Assembly: GCA_037200685.1 (NCBI GenBank)
Contig: JBBCIG010000018.1
Location: 68,533 to 132,532 of the forward strand
Direction of reading: 5' to 3'
DNA: 64,000 bases
Source of the DNA: JAJKIP01 sp037200685
Lineage (GTDB): Bacteria > Bacteroidota > Bacteroidia > Chitinophagales > Chitinophagaceae
The notes below the pieces were generated by a model that saw only the letters and a list, made by a program, of their open reading frames with translations, ran no database searches and was not told the DNA's origin. Position 1 is the stretch's first letter. Every line of letters starts with the position of its first letter. This document shows, piece after piece, positions 56,182-64,000 of the stretch. The position numbers and the translations under genes were made by a program.

Positions 56182-56733
56182 ATGCGAAAATTAAGTATGG
56201 AAGAGCTGGGCCGGAAGTCGGTAGATGAGTTCAGGCAGTCTGATAAATTTCCCATTATTATAGTATTGGAAAATATCCGCAGCGCTTATAATGTTGGCAG
56301 TGTATTTCGCACTTCCGATGCGTTTTTAATTGAAGCCATTTATATCTGCGGTTATACCTCCAAACCTCCGCATAAAGAAATAAAAAAGACGGCGCTGGGT
56401 GCGGAAGAAACAGTTAGCTGGAAGCATTTTGAAACTTCAGCGGAAGCGATTGAAGAATTAAAAAGTAAAAAGTATAAAGTATTCGCTGTCGAGCAGGCAA
56501 TGGATAGCCACCCGCTTCAGCGGGTGGAAGTAAGGGCGAATGAAAAGATCGCCGTTGTTTTTGGCAACGAAGTAGCCGGTGTAGAACAATCTACTATTCA
56601 TTTTTGCGACGGGTGCATTGAAATCCCTCAATTAGGGATGAAACATTCATTGAATATTGCGACAGCGGCGGGAGTGGTGTTATGGGAGCTGGTAAGGAGC
56701 AGAATACCTTCTTCCGGTGGAGGGGAGTCTTGA
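56182..56733 (+). CDS. SpoU/TrmH-family RNA 2'-O-methyltransferase (183 aa)
   Basis: A SPOUT-fold enzyme that methylates ribose in tRNA or rRNA. It has IRSAYNVGSVFRTSDAFLIE (motif 1, with the catalytic Arg), VFGNEVAGVEQ (motif 2) and EIPQLGMKHSLNIATAAGVV (motif 3, the knot). There is no N-terminal RNA-binding extension, so it is the short TrmL/TrmH type; the exact target cannot be read. The frame is intact, in contrast to its neighbours. Confidence 0.87.
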   Translation: MRKLSMEELGRKSVDEFRQSDKFPIIIVLENIRSAYNVGSVFRTSDAFLIEAIYICGYTSKPPHKEIKKTALGAEETVSWKHFETSAEAIEELKSKKYKVFAVEQAMDSHPLQRVEVRANEKIAVVFGNEVAGVEQSTIHFCDGCIEIPQLGMKHSLNIATAAGVVLWELVRSRIPSSGGGES

Positions 56734-56754
56734 AAACAGGCTTAAATTTGCAGG

Positions 56755-57767
56755 ATGTCCAAAGTAAAAAGTTATCTCTCTCTTATAAAGTTTTCTCATA
56801 CGATTTTTGCAATGCCTTTTGCATTGATTGGTTTTTTCATAGGGTTGAATACAATAGGGCTTTTACATATTGAAATTACGTATGGAGTTGAACAATGGAA
56901 TTTAAATGAAACAATAGGATGGGAGAAAAGCGCTCCAATAGAAAAAATTAATATAAATAGTGGTCTGGTTGATGATTTATTGAAGGGGAAAAGCTTACTA
57001 CTTATTATTTCAAAATATTTAGGCTTAGTTATTCTCTGCATGATCTTCGCCAGAAGCGCCGCCATGGCCTTCAATCGTTATCTCGACAGAAGATTTGATG
57101 CAAAAAACCCCCGTACAGCAGTAAGGAAATACCGGCAGGAGTTATTTCTGCCAACAACGCTTTAGCATTTACAATCGCTTCTTGTGCCTTGTTCCTTGTT
57201 ACTTGTTTCTTTATCAACAGGCTTTGTTTTTATTTATCACCCGTTGCTTTATTTGTGATATTAGGATATAGTTACACCAAACGCTTCACCCCGCTTTGCC
57301 ATTTGATACTGGGGCTTGGTCTTTCATTGGCACCTATAGGAGCTTACTTAGCTGTCACCGGCAAATTCGATTTATTACCCATCCTTTTTTCACTCGCTGT
57401 TATTTTCTGGGTTAGCGGTTTTGATATAATCTATGCCTTGCAGGATGAAGAATTTGATAAATCACAAAAACTATATTCCATACCTGCATGGCTGGGAAAA
57501 TCAAAAGCATTGCGTGTTTCTGAATTATTGCATCTCATTAGCGCCGCATGTGTAATTGTTGCGGGCTGGTATGGAAATTTTGGATGGTTGTATTGGGGAG
57601 GAACAGCAGTATTCACCGGTATGCTCATTTACCAGCATTCAATCGTAAAATCGACTGACCTTCGCAAAGTAAACCTGGCGTTTATGACCGCAAACGGAAT
57701 TGCATCAGTTGTTTTCGCCATCTTTGTAATTGCTGATCTTTTTTTCATTTTAATTTTTATTTTTTAA
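56755..57767 (+). CDS. UbiA-family prenyltransferase, MqnP-like (frameshifted)
   Basis: A multi-pass membrane enzyme that attaches a polyprenyl chain to an aromatic ring. SLIKFSHTIFAMPFALIGFF is the family start. The first Asp-rich motif is AMAFNRYLDRRFDAKNPRTA and the second is DIIYALQDEEFDKSQKLYS. A shift near 57125-57135 breaks the frame; after it IPAGVISANNALAFTIAS continues. Repaired length is about 337 residues, longer than usual because of an insert at residues about 38-80 (YGVEQWNLNETIGWEKSAPI). In this phylum the usual role is menaquinone synthesis, classical or futalosine; the substrate is inferred. Confidence 0.82.
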
Positions 57768-58180
57768 TTGGCCAGGATACTTTCAATAGATTATGGACTT
57801 AAAAGAACCGGCATCGCCGTCACTGATCCATTGCAGATCATCGCAACCGGATTGACGACAGTTGAATCCAAACAACTTATTCCTTTTCTCAAAGACTATT
57901 TTAATAAAGAACAGGTAGAGCTTATCATCATTGGTGAACCTAAAAATTGGGATGATACAGATACACATGCCACGCCCCTTGTAGAAAAATGTATCAAAGA
58001 CCTGCAAAAGAATTTTCCCCAAATGCCTGTTAAAAAAGTAGATGAACGTTTCACTTCTAAAATGGCGAAAGATGCCATGCTGGAAATGGGAATGAAAAGA
58101 TGCAACGGAGAAATAAGGCATTGGTGGATGAAATTGCCGCTACTATCATGCTGCAGGAGTATATGCGGTCGGTCGGCTGA
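57768..58180 (+). CDS. ruvX: Holliday junction resolvase-like RuvX/YqgF (frameshifted)
   Basis: RNase H-fold protein linked to 16S rRNA 5' processing and to Holliday junctions. ARILSIDYGLKRTGIAVTDP carries the first catalytic Asp, LIIIGEPKNWDD the middle strand, VDERFTSKMAKDAM the next motif. A one-base loss in the A-run near 58097 hides the end; repaired, it reads MQRRNKALVDEIAATIMLQE and stops at 58178, with the last catalytic Asp in LVDEIAA. The start is a TTG directly after the prenyltransferase stop, so translation may be coupled. Repaired length is 138 residues. Confidence 0.87.
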
Positions 58181-58251
58181 CCTGATTAATTCATTAATTA
58201 AGATTATTTTTGCAGTTGAAAAATTCATTCACTAAGCGTAATTGAATTGTA

Positions 58252-58832
58252 ATGATTCTTCCAATAGTAGCATACGGACATCCCGTATTAAGAAAAGTAG
58301 CCAGTGAGGTAATGCCTGATTATCCTAACCTGGATAAATTAATTGATGATATGTGGGAAACCATGTACGCCAGCAGCGGTGTTGGCCTTGCGGCGCCGCA
58401 GGTCAACAGGGATATACGTCTTTTTGTGATGGACTCGGAGCAGATGTTCACCAATATGGAAGATGAAGAAAAAGAAGAATATCCGGACGCCCCGGGCTAT
58501 AAAGGTGTTTTTATCAATGCACATATTGTCGAATCAAATGGTGGATCGTGGTCATATAACGAAGGTTGTTTAAGTATTCCAAAGATCAGGGAAGATATCA
58601 GCCGGCATAAAGTAGTAACGCTGCAGTTCAGGGATGAAAAATTTGAATCGCATATCAAAACATTTACGGCCTCACCGCAAGGGTTATTTTACATGAATAC
58701 GATCATATAGAAGGAAAATTATTTATTGACCATATTTCTGCGCTCAAGCGCAAACTGATGAAGGGCAAACTCACCGATATTTCCAAGGGCAAAATCAAGG
58801 TTGATTATAAAATGTCGTTCCCGGATAAATAA
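58252..58832 (+). CDS. def: Peptide deformylase (frameshifted)
   Basis: It removes the N-formyl group from new proteins. The three motifs are GVGLAAPQV (about residue 44), EGCLSIP (about 104) and HEYDH (metal ligands). The last lies in the next frame after a shift near 58670, where FT-GLTARVILHEYDH should be read. It ends GKIKVDYKMSFPDK at 58832. Repaired length is about 193 residues. The next gene's ATG is 5 bp after the stop. Confidence 0.9.
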
Positions 58833-58836
58833 GAAT

Positions 58837-59775
58837 ATGCACAAGCTTTCGCTTTTTATTCTTTCTCTTTTTTTTATCGTTGTTTCTTCCGCACAGGAAG
58901 ACTCGCTGGATAATGAACGGCTGGCGAGAATGATCAATCTTTCTGAAGTGGTCGTCCGGACTGATATCAATGTTCCCAAATTTATTGACCGGGTAAAGAA
59001 CGATACTACATTTTATAAAGCTTTTAAAAATCTTCGGGTACTCGGCTTTACGTCTTTGAATGATATCCGCATCGTGGATAAGAACGGAAAACAGAAAGCA
59101 GGCATGCAAAGCAAAACAAGACAAAACCATTCCGCCGGTTGCCGCACCATGGATGTGCTTTCAGAAACCACGCAGGGAGATTTTTATGATAAGGATAAAA
59201 ACTATAATTATTATACCGCCGAATTGTATGCAGGCTTGTTTTTTACCAATGGAAAAATTTGCGGGTGAAAACAATATTGTAAAAGGCGCTTCCTTTGATG
59301 TCAGGATAAAAAAGGAATGGCGAAGCATAAGGAACAATTAAAAATGCTGTTCTTTAACCCCGGTAAAAAATTCCAGGCATTCCGTTTATCGGTAGTAAAA
59401 TAGACATCTTCGATCCCGATGTCGCCGAGTATTATGATTTCGCCATTGACCAGGAAGAGTACAGCGGTCGTTCCTGTTATATATTTTCTGTAAAAGCGAA
59501 AGAAGACCTTTCGGGTAGTCAAAGAAATAAAATTGTAATTGATAACCTCATCACCTGGTTTGATGCGAAAACTATGGAAGTGTTGAAGCGAAATTATCGT
59601 CTCAGTTATGATGCCGGCGTTTATGAGTTTGATGTGGCAGATGGAAGTGGAGATGACGAAATTCGGTGATTACCTCGTTCCTAAAACGCTGCGATATAAT
59701 GGTAACTGGGATGTTGTTCTTAAAAAAAGAGAAAGAGGCGTCTTCACCGCGACACTGTTTGATTTTAATCAGTAA
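58837..59775 (+). CDS. Secreted protein of unknown function (frames broken)
   Basis: The ATG at 58837 opens MHKLSLFILSLFFIVVSSAQ, a signal peptide. The mature part has EDSLDNERLARMINLSEVVV, VKNDTTFYKAFKNLRVLGFT and, after shifts near 59260, 59310 and 59380, FDPDVAEYYDFAIDQEEYSG, RNKIVIDNLITWFDAKTMEV and, after another near 59655, GDYLVPKTLRYNGNWDVVLK, ending at 59775. The pattern resembles Bacteroidota proteins that carry outer-membrane-lipoprotein-like beta sheets, but I name no family. It follows def by 5 bp. Confidence 0.6.
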
Positions 59776-59800
59776 TTACTAACTATTTGCCCATTGCCAA

Positions 59801-60858
59801 TTACTTATTGTTTCCTCCTACACTCGTACTATAAGCCCGCCATTTTTCAATCACCAGTCTTATATCATCCGGCAATTCTGATTCAAAAAATAATCTTCTC
59901 CCGTAACAGGATGTTTAAAGCCCAATGTTTTTGCATGCAGCGCATGCCGTGGGCAGATCGCAAAACAATTATCTACAAACTGTTTGTACTTCGCATACAC
60001 GTTCCCTTCACAATTTTATCACCGCCGTAAAAATCATCATTGAACAAAGGGTGCCCGAGATATTTCATATGCACACGTATCTGGTGTGTTCTTCCCGTTT
60101 CCAGTTTGCATTCCATCAGCGTTACATAACCAAACGTTCCTTCACTTTATAATGTGTGATCGCTTCTTTGCCATGATCTTTTTCCGGGTAGGCTTCAAAT
60201 AATTTACGGAAGCGTTGGTTTCTTCCCACGTTAGCGATGATTGTTCCTTCATCTTTTTCTACATCGCCCCACACCAGCGCCACGTATTTTCTTTCAATCG
60301 TATGATCAAAAAATTGTTTGGCCAGTGTTCGCATCGCCACATCTGTTTTTGCTAATACCAGCAAGCCGCTTGTATTTTTATCAATGCGGTGCACCAGTCC
60401 AAATCGTGGCAACGTTTCTTCCGATATCGTTGGATTTTGTTGTTGCAAATAATAAGCGACGCCATTTAATAATGTACCGGTATAATTTCCACTGCCGGGA
60501 TGTACCACCATGCCCGCGGGTTTATTGATCAGCATCAGGTCGGCGTCTTCATAAGCGATGTTCAACGGCATATATTCCGGTACCACATCAGTTTCTTCCG
60601 GGTTCATGTCGGAATAAACAACACTTCATCCAGCGCTTTTATTTTATAATTCGGCCGCACTTCTTTTCCATTCACCAGCACCATCGCATTGTTAATTGAT
60701 TGTTGCAGTTTATTGCGGGTAGCGCCTTCAATGCGGCTCATCAAATATTTATCAATGCGAAGCGGTTCCTGTCCCTTATCGATTTTGAAACTAAACCGTT
60801 CATACAGGTCATCATTAATTTCCTGCGCAGCCTGTTCTTCTTTATTCGTCTCGTTCAA
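59801..60858 (-). CDS. rluD: RluA/RluD-family pseudouridine synthase (frames broken)
   Basis: It isomerises uridines in 23S rRNA or tRNA. An N-terminal S4 domain (PLRIDKYLMSRIEGATRNKL) is followed by the catalytic domain: INKPAGMVVHPGSGN, the active-site motif FGLVHRIDKNTSGLLVLAK with the catalytic Asp, GRTHQIRVHMKYLGHPLFND (in the next frame) and the closing ICPRHALHAKTLGFKHP. Shifts lie near 60605, 60123, 60018, 59960 and 59890. The repaired protein is about 352 residues. RluD versus RluC/RluA specificity is not proven. Confidence 0.85.
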
Positions 60859-60881
60859 TTTTGTTTTTTTATTTGTTTATC

Positions 60882-60950
60882 AACTGCATTGCTACTATCA
60901 TCTTCGTTGCGTCGCACTCTTCATCTTCCTGTTCGCTATTCAGCATTTGC
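60882..60950 (+). repeat. R1 dispersed repeat, copy L
   Basis: AACTGCATTGCTACTATCAT, CTTCGTTGCGTCGCACTCTT, CATCTTCCTGTTCGCTATTC, AGCATTTG. It is near-consensus except for its first bases. Confidence 0.8.
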
Positions 60951-61130
60951 CAACTGTCCTGGTTTGCCTTGTCATAGTTTATCCCGCTTGCAGTACTGAG
61001 GTACGAAGCATCTGCATTATATTCCTCACTTGTCCCGATAATTATCGGGGCAGGGGAATGACAAACAGAGAGACTGCTCAATTCCGCAAAAATAACACAT
61101 GTCGCCACCAATTGATAAATTTGTATAATA

Positions 61131-61919
61131 ATGAGTGTACAGCAAGTCATATTTCAAGACCTCGGTGTGATGGATTATAAAACCGCCTGGGAATACCAGG
61201 AGCAGTTATTGCAGGAAAATGTAAGAAGAAAGACAGAAGCAAGAAGTCAGAAGCCGGAAATGGAAGCCTTCGCTATAAATTCGGCATCTTCCGTTTCAGA
61301 CCTACAACCTCTGATCTCCGACCTCACGACTCACCACTCACCACTCGCTACTGAACACCACCTTCTCTTCGTCGAGCACCCACCTGTTTATACTTTAGGC
61401 AAAAGCGGCAACATTGATCATGTATTATTAAGCGAAGAAAACCTGAAAGCAAGGGGTATAGATTTTTTCCGCACCAACAGGGGAGGGGATATCACTTTTC
61501 ATGGCCCGCAGCAAATAGTAGGCTATCCCATTCTCGATCTGGAAAAATTTTATACTGATATTGGAAAATACCTGCGGAATATTGAAGAAGTCATCATTCA
61601 AACACTGGCCGAGTATGGAATAAAAGGAGATCGATCACCCGGCGAAACAGGTGTATGGATTGATCCCGAAATAAAAGGAAAAGAAAGAAAGATATGCGCC
61701 ATCGGCGTCCGCAGCAGCCGCTGGATTACTATGCATGGCTTTGCATTGAATGTAAACACCGATCTGGATTATTTTAATTTTATCATTCCCTGCGGCATCC
61801 CATCCAAACAGGTTACATCTATTGAAAAAGAACTAGGGCATAAAGTTGACTTTGAAGAGGCGAAAGAAAAAGTGAAAAGGAATTTTGAGAAGGTTTTCAA
61901 TGCAGAGCTAATAAGCTAA
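61131..61919 (+). CDS. lipB: Octanoyltransferase LipB with an internal insertion (262 aa)
   Basis: It transfers octanoyl groups from ACP to lipoyl domains. FVEHPPVYTLGKSGNIDHVL, FFRTNRGGDITFHGPQQIVG, the catalytic Lys in KICAIGVRSSRWITMHGFAL and the catalytic Cys in FIIPCGIPSKQV are all present. Normal LipB runs directly from the first helix (TAWEYQEQLLQENVRRK) to LLFVEHPP; here about 43 extra residues lie between them, encoded by sequence that resembles an intergenic repeat (61227-61356). The reading frame is kept. Confidence 0.92.
   Translation: MSVQQVIFQDLGVMDYKTAWEYQEQLLQENVRRKTEARSQKPEMEAFAINSASSVSDLQPLISDLTTHHSPLATEHHLLFVEHPPVYTLGKSGNIDHVLLSEENLKARGIDFFRTNRGGDITFHGPQQIVGYPILDLEKFYTDIGKYLRNIEEVIIQTLAEYGIKGDRSPGETGVWIDPEIKGKERKICAIGVRSSRWITMHGFALNVNTDLDYFNFIIPCGIPSKQVTSIEKELGHKVDFEEAKEKVKRNFEKVFNAELIS
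61227..61356 (+). repeat. Repeat sequence inserted in frame in lipB
   Basis: The stretch AGAAGTCAGAAGCCGGAAAT ... CTTCCGTTTCAGACC ... CTCACGACTCACCACTCACC has weak inverted symmetry and matches the style of repeats outside genes, such as GGAAACTGGAAGTCAGAATT at 26116, CTTCAGACTTCCGAAC at 26197 and the reverse form around 48430-48490. It encodes a low-complexity segment (SSVSDLQPLISDLTTHHSPL). Confidence 0.6.
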
Positions 61920-61983
61920 GAGGATAAAAGAGAAAAGGGGCTAAGAGATAAAAGAGAAAAGAAGGAAAAGAGTAATTCGCAAA

Positions 61984-62030
61984 TCATTCTTGCTTTTCTT
62001 TGTCACCCCGGGGAACGAGGGGTCTGCGAT
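61984..62030 (+). repeat. Solo REP-like hairpin
   Basis: AATCATTCTTGCTTTTCTTT, then GTCA-CCCC-GGGGAACGA-GGGG-TCTGC (stem 62006-62009 with 62019-62022). It is the same unit that brackets the GIY-YIG gene at 43.7-44.1 kb, but without a nuclease gene. Confidence 0.65.
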
Positions 62031-62064
62031 TATAAACAAGAAACAAAAATGTAAGACACTTTGA

Positions 62065-62188
62065 AAATGCTGAATAGGGAAGAGGAAGATGAAGTCCCGA
62101 TAGCTATCGGGAGCGACGCAAGTGTTGAATAAAGAACAGAAAGATGAAGGGAGCGTCGCAACGAAGATGATCAGGGAACCGCAGCTGG
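62065..62188 (-). repeat. R1 dispersed repeat, copy M (one and a half units)
   Basis: Reverse orientation. A partial unit with the embedded CCCGATAGCTATCGGG palindrome is joined to a fuller one (GTGTTGAATAAAGAACAGAA ... GGGAGCGTCGCAACGAAGAT ... GCAGCTGG). Confidence 0.7.
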
Positions 62189-62273
62189 TTAAAAAAATAT
62201 TATTCGTATAAAAAAGAAATCAAATTCAAATAAGACTTTTCAATCTTCTCTTTCTCTCTTTTCACCTCTTAGC

Positions 62274-62984
62274 CTAGAATTCCTTAGGCAAATAAAATTT
62301 ATTCTTCTCTTTCAATTCTCCATCCTGGTACAGCTCAAACTTAAACCAGCCTGCATGATAGAAATTCGCTTTATCAATTTTAAAACTTTTTTCCTTCACG
62401 TCTTTTAGTTCAAACAGCAATTCATCTTCCGCAGTAAAAAATTTGATATTGTATTTTTTTTCATCTTCCGGCAGCGTGATGCGGATGTAGCCATCTTTAA
62501 AAGTGTAAACATATTTCGAAGGTAGCCATGCCTCTACTTTTGGTTTGTAAGAAATAGATGGCCCGCTGTTGTTGTCAGTGGGTATGGTTTGCACCAGCGT
62601 CGGGTTGTCCGGTTTTACCATAGCGCCTCTTTTCGCCGCGGCGGTATCGAACAACGGCCTTTTCGTATTGCTGAATACATAATATCCTTTATCCAATAAA
62701 ATATAAAGGCGATAAAACATGCGATCGTTATCTGCCTTTGTATCGAGGTAACCATTTTCCGGCAATGAAGGATCTGCTATCGTCAAAATTGTTTTGAAAT
62801 TCCTGACGCTGTCGAATGAGCGTTGAATACTGATTTGTTTTACCGTTGCAAACTTGTTCACCCAGCTGACAACGATGCGTTTGTTTCCAACATTTTTTAA
62901 TGAGAAATCGGGCAAGGTATCCTGTGCGCACAGGGATATTGTTAACGAGAGGAACAGAACGGATAGGGGGAGCGGTTTTTTCAT
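62274..62984 (-). CDS. Secreted protein of unknown function (236 aa)
   Basis: The ATG at 62984 opens MKKPLPLSVLFLSLTISLCA, a signal peptide; 16 more codons are open upstream. The first part looks like a fibronectin-type-III-like sheet (RIVVSWVNKFATVKQISIQR, RMFYRLYILLDKGYYVFSNT), followed by a Pro/Asn linker and a second sheet with YVYTFKDGYIRITLPEDEKK and ending KNKFYLPKEF. No family is named. It lies 72 bp after the start of nothing else and is read in the same direction as the PLP-enzyme gene upstream. Confidence 0.65.
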   Translation of the reverse strand: MKKPLPLSVLFLSLTISLCAQDTLPDFSLKNVGNKRIVVSWVNKFATVKQISIQRSFDSVRNFKTILTIADPSLPENGYLDTKADNDRMFYRLYILLDKGYYVFSNTKRPLFDTAAAKRGAMVKPDNPTLVQTIPTDNNSGPSISYKPKVEAWLPSKYVYTFKDGYIRITLPEDEKKYNIKFFTAEDELLFELKDVKEKSFKIDKANFYHAGWFKFELYQDGELKEKNKFYLPKEF

Positions 62985-63055
62985 AATCAAAAAACGAAAA
63001 AGGGACAGAATTCTTTTATCATCCTGTCGCAAAGATAACAGGATACTTTAATAAA

Positions 63056-63940
63056 TCAGAAGATTAACGTTCCCTTAGGCAGCGAATCATTTCCCTGCAA
63101 TCCGCCGCTATGAATAATTAATAAATTACTGTTAGCCGGAAAAAAATTCTTTTCTATAAGATCGTTTATCGCATAAAAAAGCTTCCCGGTATAAACAAAA
63201 TCCGACGGGATTTTAGTTTGGGTGTAGAATTGATTCATAAATGCTAACAACGAAGGCTGGTGCTTCGCATATCCGCCGAAATGATAATCATGCAAAAGCT
63301 GCCAATTAGTATTGTCTTTGTGAATAAGCGATCGGATATCGTCTTCCAGGCCGGTATTATTTTTCATCACACTGATACCAATAACAGTTTGACCTGTATT
63401 GACTGCATTAATAATGCCGGCCATCATCGTTCCGGTGCCCACAGCACAGCAATAATGCGTATAATTTTTTTCGCAATAATCCAATATCGTTGTTGCTCCT
63501 TTAGCTCCCATTTCACCAGCCCCGCCTTCATTTATAATATAGTATTGGCTGGATGTAAATTGCTCGGGAACGATCTTGTCTTTATACTCTTCACGGGAAA
63601 TAAAAATAAACTCCATCCCCAATTCTTTTGCTTTTAGCAATGTTGGCGAATAATTGGCTGGTTCTTCTCCACGGATAATACCGGTAGCTTTCAATCCATT
63701 CATCTTACAGGCTGCAGCGGTAGCAACGATATGATTTGACCAGGCCCCGCCGAATGTTATGATATGATTTTTGCCCTGCGCTTTTGCATCTTCCATATAA
63801 TAACGCAGCTTAAACCATTTGTTTCCGGAAATAACCGGGTGAAGTTTATCTAACCGCAGCACGGCGACTTGCATTTCATTATTAAATAAATAAGAAATGT
63901 CATCCGTCATTATTTCATCAAAAGATAAATGGCCCAACAT
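63056..63940 (-). CDS. PLP-dependent ACC deaminase/D-cysteine desulfhydrase family enzyme (294 aa)
   Basis: A type II PLP fold. The pyridoxal lysine is in the family phrase VISGNKWFKLRYYMEDA (about residue 41); the phosphate loop is AVGTGTMMAGII near 168; TFGGAWSNHIVATAAACK is the substrate loop near 63. The end IIHSGGLQGNDSL is typical. Members act on 1-aminocyclopropane-1-carboxylate or D-cysteine; most bacterial ones favour D-cysteine, but that is inference. The gene is complete, and the last 60 bases of the window before it hold only its promoter region. Confidence 0.88.
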   Translation of the reverse strand: MLGHLSFDEIMTDDISYLFNNEMQVAVLRLDKLHPVISGNKWFKLRYYMEDAKAQGKNHIITFGGAWSNHIVATAAACKMNGLKATGIIRGEEPANYSPTLLKAKELGMEFIFISREEYKDKIVPEQFTSSQYYIINEGGAGEMGAKGATTILDYCEKNYTHYCCAVGTGTMMAGIINAVNTGQTVIGISVMKNNTGLEDDIRSLIHKDNTNWQLLHDYHFGGYAKHQPSLLAFMNQFYTQTKIPSDFVYTGKLFYAINDLIEKNFFPANSNLLIIHSGGLQGNDSLPKGTLIF

Positions 63941-64000
63941 GCAGTATTGCTATTAATCTTGGTGAAATTAAATTAATTTCGCAGCTCAAAAACGATATCA

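Larger units (their letters stand above)
61920..62273. other. Gene-free gap with several repeat types (354 bp)
   Basis: No gene is seen between the convergent lipB and the secreted-protein gene. In order it holds AGGATAAAAGAGAAAAGG-type purine repeats (61915-61975), a solo REP-like hairpin (61984-62030), a double R1 element (62065-62188), and TCTCTTTTCACCTCTTAGCC (62252-62271), the inverse of the first repeat. Confidence 0.6.

Noticed and set aside
54358..60858. True pseudogene island
   Set aside because: def and ruvX are among the broken genes and every protein resumes perfectly after each one-base shift, which fits sequencing indels better than decay.

Overview
The window looks like a chromosomal segment of a Bacteroidota bacterium, most likely of the Chitinophagaceae/Chitinophagales type. 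Supporting this are a type 9 secretion C-terminal sorting domain, a TonB-dependent receptor behind a THI-box riboswitch, paired DUF2807 proteins, a DUF4954 protein, a TPR sensor kinase with a LuxR-type regulator, and TAnnTTTG-type -7 promoter elements (a clear TTTG-N20-TATCTTTG in front of an initiator tRNA gene). The content is mostly housekeeping. No phage, plasmid, CRISPR array or large island is seen.

Layout: 0-6 kb is a leftward block of secreted proteins and a two-component system. Four of its transcription units each carry the same palindrome, TCACCC-N4-GGGTGA, 77-99 bp before the start codon. 6.3-11.5 kb has dnaG, a membrane glycosyltransferase and a GAF-histidine kinase. 13-22 kb has ahcY, an Lrp regulator, a PrsW-GNAT fusion, icd, a Crp/Fnr regulator, and a manganese/iron module (mntR, Nramp transporter, Usp domain) with a likely metalloregulator operator. 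23-30 kb has glucan phosphorylase, ispH, a GH13 enzyme, an HtrA protease and an acyl-CoA reductase beside a ferredoxin. 31-36 kb has ddl, a PASTA protein, a rhodanese and the thiamine-controlled TonB receptor. 36-44 kb has two DUF2807 proteins, tRNA-fMet, era, der, a T9SS cargo protein and a small GIY-YIG nuclease flanked by REP-like hairpins. 44-54 kb has a DUF4954 protein, glmS, mgtE, a SET protein, a CHRD lipoprotein and mutS. 54-64 kb has a MuiA-like protein, a SpoU methylase, a UbiA prenyltransferase, ruvX, def, an rluD-like gene, lipB and a PLP enzyme.

Many genes in 1.5-8.9 kb and 54.3-60.9 kb (plus a few elsewhere) are split by single-base frameshifts, several at homopolymers. They include dnaG, def and ruvX, and the correct protein resumes in the next frame each time. 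Sequencing or assembly indels are the simplest explanation. I annotate each such gene as one locus and describe the breaks.

The intergenic space carries several repeat families: (a) a ~70 bp element present about 13 times (called R1 here); (b) a ~192 bp element with imperfect inverted ends, two copies (R2); (c) REP-like hairpins with covarying stems, two of them bracketing the GIY-YIG gene; (d) short purine/pyrimidine repeats, one of which appears inserted in frame in lipB. The most interesting signals are the local palindrome regulon around the two-component system and the GIY-YIG/hairpin unit.
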